This document shows, one piece after another, positions 5,720 through 8,832 of a stretch of 8,832 bases of DNA. The notes beneath the pieces were generated by a model. That model made no database searches, was not told where the DNA came from, and saw nothing but the letters and a program-made list of their open reading frames with translations. Position numbers and translations under genes: made by a program. Source of the DNA: an uncultured Clostridium sp. (GTDB lineage: Bacteria > Bacillota > Clostridia > Peptostreptococcales > Peptostreptococcaceae); assembly GCA_900539645.1 (NCBI GenBank), contig UQCY01000072.1:1-8832 (forward strand), given 5' to 3'. Numbering within the stretch: the first letter of the stretch is position 1; each line of letters begins with the position of its first letter.

Positions 5720-6469
5720 TTATAATATATCCTTCATATCATATAATCCGTTTTCTTTGTCTAATATCTTCTTAGCAGCAAATATTGCACCTTCAGCAAA
5801 TATTGCATTAGATTGTGCATGATGGGCAAGTGTTACAACTTCACTGTCACCACAGAATAGAACATCGTGGTCAGAAACTATATTTCCTCCTCTTACAGAA
5901 CTAACGCCAATATCTCCTGGCTGTCTTTTACAACTTCTACCAGATCTACCAAATACACCTTTAACATCAGGAAGAACTTCCTGTATTGCAGAGATAAGCA
6001 TCTTAGATGTACCACTTGGAGCATCTTCTTTTCTGTTGTGGTGTTTTTCAACTATTTCTATATCAAAATCAAGAAGCTTAGCAGCCTGTTTAACTAGCTC
6101 GATAAGAACATTTACCCCAACTGAAGTATTGTGAGAAAGAAGCACAGGAACTTCCTTAGAAACTTCCTCAATAGCTGCATCTTGTTCTGCAGTAAATCCA
6201 GTTGTAGCTATAACAACAGGAGTCTTAGTTTTTAGAACGTATTTTAACATAGAATCAAGATTATCAGGATGAGAGAAGTCGATTATTGCATCAGCTTCAA
6301 CATCGCAATCATCAAAACTCTTGAATAACTTAACATCTCCGTCGCAAGTACCTGTCTCAAGAGAACGGCTAACACCAGCTACTAACTCACAATCGCTGTC
6401 CTTAGCAACACACTCTCTTAAAATCTTACCAACGCCGCCACTATAGCCGCATATAATAACTCTTAACAT
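5720..6469 (-). CDS. dapB: 4-hydroxy-tetrahydrodipicolinate reductase, copy 1
   Basis: DapB reduces the DapA product to tetrahydrodipicolinate with NAD(P)H, a cytoplasmic step towards diaminopimelate and lysine. I start it at ATG 6469: GGGGG lies 8 bases upstream and it gives 249 residues, the family norm. The frame stays open to an ATG at 6514, but that has no ribosome site and would add 15 unrelated residues. The nucleotide-binding loop is CGYSGGVGK (7-15). The signature EKHHNRKEDAPSGT (141-154) holds catalytic His143 and Lys147, followed by SVRGGNIVSDHDVLF (191-205). It is about 67% identical to the other dapB copy over the last 106 residues. It stands alone, 90 bases after the CPBP gene, and is followed by element E3. 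Confidence 0.95.
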   Translation of the reverse strand: MLRVIICGYSGGVGKILRECVAKDSDCELVAGVSRSLETGTCDGDVKLFKSFDDCDVEADAIIDFSHPDNLDSMLKYVLKTKTPVVIATTGFTAEQDAAIEEVSKEVPVLLSHNTSVGVNVLIELVKQAAKLLDFDIEIVEKHHNRKEDAPSGTSKMLISAIQEVLPDVKGVFGRSGRSCKRQPGDIGVSSVRGGNIVSDHDVLFCGDSEVVTLAHHAQSNAIFAEGAIFAAKKILDKENGLYDMKDIL

Positions 6470-6559
6470 ACTTATTACCCCCAAAATTAAAAATTCAGAA
6501 AAATTAATTTCCATGACTTAATTTTAACATTTTAAAGAGAAATATAGTAGGGGTAAAAA

Positions 6560-7357
6560 TTAATATTTATTTTTTAAGATAGATTTTTTCAATAAATAAT
6601 AGAATAAAATAATAAAAGTTATATTTACAATTAAAACGACTATACTACCTTCAATTTTACAAACTCCACCAGTTAAAAGTTCGTTTCCATGGTATGCAAG
6701 TCTAAATATAGAAGGATAGTCATCAGCTAATGAAACCCCACCTAAAATTATTCCACCTACAAAATTCCAAACAAAATGAATGATTATTGGAGAGATAATA
6801 CTTTGAGTGTATTCTAAGACTAAAGTCATAAAAATGCTCATTGTTATAATATTTAAAATAGGTATAATTCCTGCTTCAATAGCTCCACCATGACAGAATA
6901 AGAAGAGAGCAGTAGTCACTATTGTAGAGACGAATATACTATAATTTCTTTTTAATAATTGATAAATATATCCTCTAACCAACAATTCTTGCATAATAAC
7001 GTTTAAAAAGCATGAAATAGCCCAAATAGATAAATAACTTATTGAATTTTTGCCTAAAAAGGAAATAGTATTTGTAGCATATAGAGTTAAAACAACTACA
7101 CTAAGCCACAAACTACCTGCCAAAATTCCCAAAATAATACTTTTAAAAGGACGTTGCACAGGAACAATAGCTATATTTTTTCTTTCTATAAAGTAAAAAA
7201 CAACTGACATTAAAATAACTGATAACAGAGGGATTAACTCTGCATAAAAACGCCATAAAACAGGATTGTCGGATGGAATAGAAACAAAACCAACTAAAAC
7301 AGCCCAACAGATAAAAAATCCAAAAGACTTAACAAAACTATCTAAAAACTTTTTCAT
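6560..7357 (-). CDS. CPBP-family intramembrane protease-like protein (CAAX/Abi type)
   Basis: This 265-residue protein has about seven or eight hydrophobic segments (roughly residues 10-26, 38-57, 74-95, 106-121, 140-156, 161-182, 187-206, 236-257). The three family motifs are present: motif 1 as QELLVRG (123-129), motif 2 as FLFCH (152-156) and motif 3 as HFVWN (194-198). The first Glu of the usual EExxxR is Gln (Q123); Glu124, Arg128, His156 and His194 are kept. CPBP proteins are membrane metalloproteases or scaffolds, involved in prenyl-protein processing in eukaryotes and in bacteriocin self-immunity or unknown roles in bacteria. No peptide or bacteriocin gene lies beside it, so the role is open. 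AGGAG (7366-7370) is 8 bases upstream of the ATG. The 178 bases before the gene are very AT-rich with no promoter I can call, and no terminator follows it. Confidence 0.8.
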   Translation of the reverse strand: MKKFLDSFVKSFGFFICWAVLVGFVSIPSDNPVLWRFYAELIPLLSVILMSVVFYFIERKNIAIVPVQRPFKSIILGILAGSLWLSVVVLTLYATNTISFLGKNSISYLSIWAISCFLNVIMQELLVRGYIYQLLKRNYSIFVSTIVTTALFLFCHGGAIEAGIIPILNIITMSIFMTLVLEYTQSIISPIIIHFVWNFVGGIILGGVSLADDYPSIFRLAYHGNELLTGGVCKIEGSIVVLIVNITFIILFYYLLKKSILKNKY

Positions 7358-7514
7358 AAAACCAACTCCTCTAAAATATAAATCATAACTATATATTAGA
7401 ACTGAAAAATAAAAAAATTCTTAAGATAAAATAAAAAATACTAAAAAATAAATAAGACTCAGTGAAAAACCCACCAAACAAAATCACAATCTGTTTCAGA
7501 AAGAACCTTATGCA

Positions 7515-7690
7515 AAGACAGGATAGAATAATAATGGAAATAAAAATAGGATAAGGAATTACCGACGCAACGACAATGGAGGACGCGTATTTTACTAGCA
7601 CAAAAGCAAATAACTGCAACACGCGTCCGACCTTGGAGCAAGTGGTAATCCTTATCCTATTTTTCTATTTCCTAGTATTACAACTGTCTT
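7515..7690 (-). repeat. Foldback element E4 downstream of dapH
   Basis: The outer stem pairs 7536-7563 with 7644-7672, about 27 bp with one 2-base and one 1-base bulge. The inner stem is GGACGCGT (7581-7588) with ACGCGTCC (7621-7628). The conserved loop strands are CGACAAT (7571-7577) and GACCTTGGAG (7629-7638). Read on the minus strand from dapH these become CTCCAAGGTC and ATTGTCG. The stem begins 5 bases after the dapH stop. AAGACAG at 7515-7521 also mirrors CTGTCTT at 7684-7690, inside the last dapH codons, so the inverted copy may extend into the gene. The large loop (7589-7620) has no clear structure. T-rich stretches follow on the minus strand, so it may end dapH transcripts. Confidence 0.8.
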
Positions 7691-8391
7691 AAATCATCTA
7701 GTAGTTTTGTTTTTTCACTAGTTTTTTCATCTTTCATCTTCACAACTTTAGCTGGAGAACCAGCAACGACAGCGCCTGCAGGAACATCTTTTGTAACAAC
7801 AGAACCAGCTGCAACAACAGCACCTTCTCCTATTCTCACACCTTCAAGAATAACTGCATTAGCACCAATCATAACATTGTCTTCAACAATAACTGGATCT
7901 GCTGAAGGTGGCTCAAGAACACCAGCAACAACAGCACCTGCACCTAGATGCACATTCTTTCCAAGAGTACCTCTAGCGCCGACAACAGCATTCATATCTA
8001 CCATTGTTCCCTCACCGATAACAGCACCGATATTAACAACAGCACCCATCATAATAACAGCATTTTTTTCAATAGTAACCATATCTCTAATAATTGAGCC
8101 TGGTTCTATTCTAGCTGACTCGTGAAGAGTATTCTTTAGAGGAATAGCAGAATTTCTTCTATCGTATTCTACATGAATATCTCTTATACAGTCCTCTCTC
8201 TGATTAAGAGCAGCCATTATAGCATCGTAGTCCCCGATAAATATATGAGAAGAATCTGTTCCAAAAACTTTATAATCATCAGTAGACTCAAAGTTGTATG
8301 GATCAGTATTTACATACACTTTAACAGGAGTCTTTTTCTCAACTTCCTTTATATATCTTGCTATTTCATAAGCATCGTTTAAATTTACCAT
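7678..8391 (-). CDS. dapH: Tetrahydrodipicolinate N-acetyltransferase
   Basis: The 237-residue enzyme acetylates tetrahydrodipicolinate using acetyl-CoA, the first step of the acetyl branch of diaminopimelate synthesis. Residues 1-80 are the DapH-specific N-terminal domain. Residues about 90-215 form a left-handed beta helix of hexapeptide repeats (for example [46 protein letters not shown]), with the conserved loop [10 protein letters not shown] near 158-167. Length and domains fit the acetyl rather than the succinyl enzyme, which is longer. The ATG is preceded by AAGGGG, 9 bases away. It lies 117 bases after dapB copy 2 on the same strand and is probably in its operon; element E4 follows. 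Confidence 0.93.
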   Translation of the reverse strand: MVNLNDAYEIARYIKEVEKKTPVKVYVNTDPYNFESTDDYKVFGTDSSHIFIGDYDAIMAALNQREDCIRDIHVEYDRRNSAIPLKNTLHESARIEPGSIIRDMVTIEKNAVIMMGAVVNIGAVIGEGTMVDMNAVVGARGTLGKNVHLGAGAVVAGVLEPPSADPVIVEDNVMIGANAVILEGVRIGEGAVVAAGSVVTKDVPAGAVVAGSPAKVVKMKDEKTSEKTKLLDDLRQL

Positions 8392-8422
8392 TAGGCAACA
8401 CCCCTTTAAAAAAATTTTAGTT

Positions 8423-8459
8423 TAATAACTTTAACTAATAACTTTAACTAATAACTTTA
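8423..8459 (-). repeat. 13-bp tandem repeat between dapB copy 2 and dapH
   Basis: TAATAACTTTAAC is present twice exactly (8423-8435, 8436-8448), followed by 11 matching bases (8449-8459). It lies 32 bases upstream of dapH. It may be slippage-generated, or a regulator site. Confidence 0.7.
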
Positions 8460-8508
8460 TTCCCCATTTGAAACATATACTAACATCTAATCCCCAAAAT
8501 ATTAAAAA

Positions 8509-8832
8509 CTATTTTAACATATCGTCCATGTTGTAGAATCCAGATTCTTTATCAGCTATAAATTTAGCTGCAGCTAATGCACCATTGGCAAATATCTGTC
8601 TTGACTGAGCCTGATGACTTATAGTTACAACTTCACTATCTCCACAGAATAAAGCGTCGTGTTCACCAACTATTGTTCCACCTCTAACAGCACTTATACC
8701 TATATCGCCAGGCTGTCTTTTGCAACTTCTACCAGATCTTCCGTTAACAACATTAGACTCTGGAAGAACTTCTTTAACACCATTTGCTATCATTATAGCT
8801 GTACCACTTGGAGCATCTACTTTTCTGTTGTG
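8509..8832 (-). CDS. dapB: 4-hydroxy-tetrahydrodipicolinate reductase, copy 2 (C-terminal part)
   Basis: The gene runs off the right edge of the window; 107 codons remain plus a TAG stop. The fragment begins inside the catalytic signature (HNRKVDAPSGTA, with the conserved Lys) and continues through GDIGISAVRGGTIVGEHDALF to the end. It carries the more usual KVDAPSGTA, whereas copy 1 has KEDAPSGTS. It precedes dapH on the same strand, as expected for the biosynthetic operon, so this is probably the housekeeping copy. Both copies share SGRSCKRQPGDIG, pointing to duplication within the lineage. Confidence 0.95.
   Translation of the reverse strand, partial: HNRKVDAPSGTAIMIANGVKEVLPESNVVNGRSGRSCKRQPGDIGISAVRGGTIVGEHDALFCGDSEVVTISHQAQSRQIFANGALAAAKFIADKESGFYNMDDMLK

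Noticed and set aside
6470..6514. Upstream ATG (6514) as the dapB start
   Set aside because: There is no ribosome site before it and it would add 15 residues ahead of the conserved first strand; ATG 6469 has GGGGG at proper distance and gives 249 residues.
7389..7641. Hydrophobic minus-strand frames of 60 and 77 codons upstream of the CPBP gene
   Set aside because: They overlap E4, lack ribosome sites and owe their hydrophobicity to T-rich DNA.

Overview
The window reads as chromosome of a low-GC anaerobic Firmicute, most likely Peptostreptococcaceae (the Clostridioides/Peptostreptococcus group). The grounds are AT-rich DNA with AGA/ATA/TTA codon preference, strong GGAGG ribosome sites, and gene content: a sigma-54 activator next to an iron-sulfur L-cysteine desulfidase, an hpt paralog, and acetyl-pathway lysine genes. 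From memory this resembles the cdsR-cdsB region of C. difficile; no database was searched.

Layout, left to right. 1-233 (+): 3' end of a SAM methyltransferase, then a terminator. 354-527 (+): a 57-residue one-helix membrane protein. 591-2354 (+): a sigma-54 enhancer-binding protein (cdsR-like) with a Cys-rich sensor, PAS, AAA+ and Fis-type HTH. 2355-3046: control region of the next gene, with a foldback element, paired TCTCA-N3-TGAGA operators and a textbook -24/-12 promoter. 3047-4354 (+): L-cysteine desulfidase (cdsB). 4355-4988: terminator, second foldback element, and a decayed type I toxin-antitoxin locus (truncated toxin tail plus apparently intact antisense RNA). 4989-5528 (+): hypoxanthine phosphoribosyltransferase with an altered PRPP loop. 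The remainder is on the minus strand: dapB copy 1 (6469-5720), a CPBP-family membrane protein (7357-6560), dapH (8391-7678) and the 3' part of a second dapB (8832-8509).

Two themes link the genes. Cysteine: the sensor-activator probably binds the operators upstream of the sigma-54 promoter and switches on the desulfidase, which releases pyruvate, ammonia and sulfide. Lysine/diaminopimelate: dapB copy 2 and dapH form a probable operon, with a second, stand-alone dapB nearby.

The most unusual content is a family of four foldback elements, immediately downstream of cdsR, cdsB, dapB copy 1 and dapH. Each has a long outer stem unique to its site, an inner stem, and between them an asymmetric internal loop whose two strands are conserved (CTCCAG-like on one side, ATTGTCG on the other, read in the direction of the upstream gene). 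In two of the four, the outer stem clearly continues into an inverted copy of the upstream gene's own 3' end or terminator. No open reading frame in the window explains them. They may be a structured 3'-UTR RNA family or a small mobile element that makes inverted duplications.
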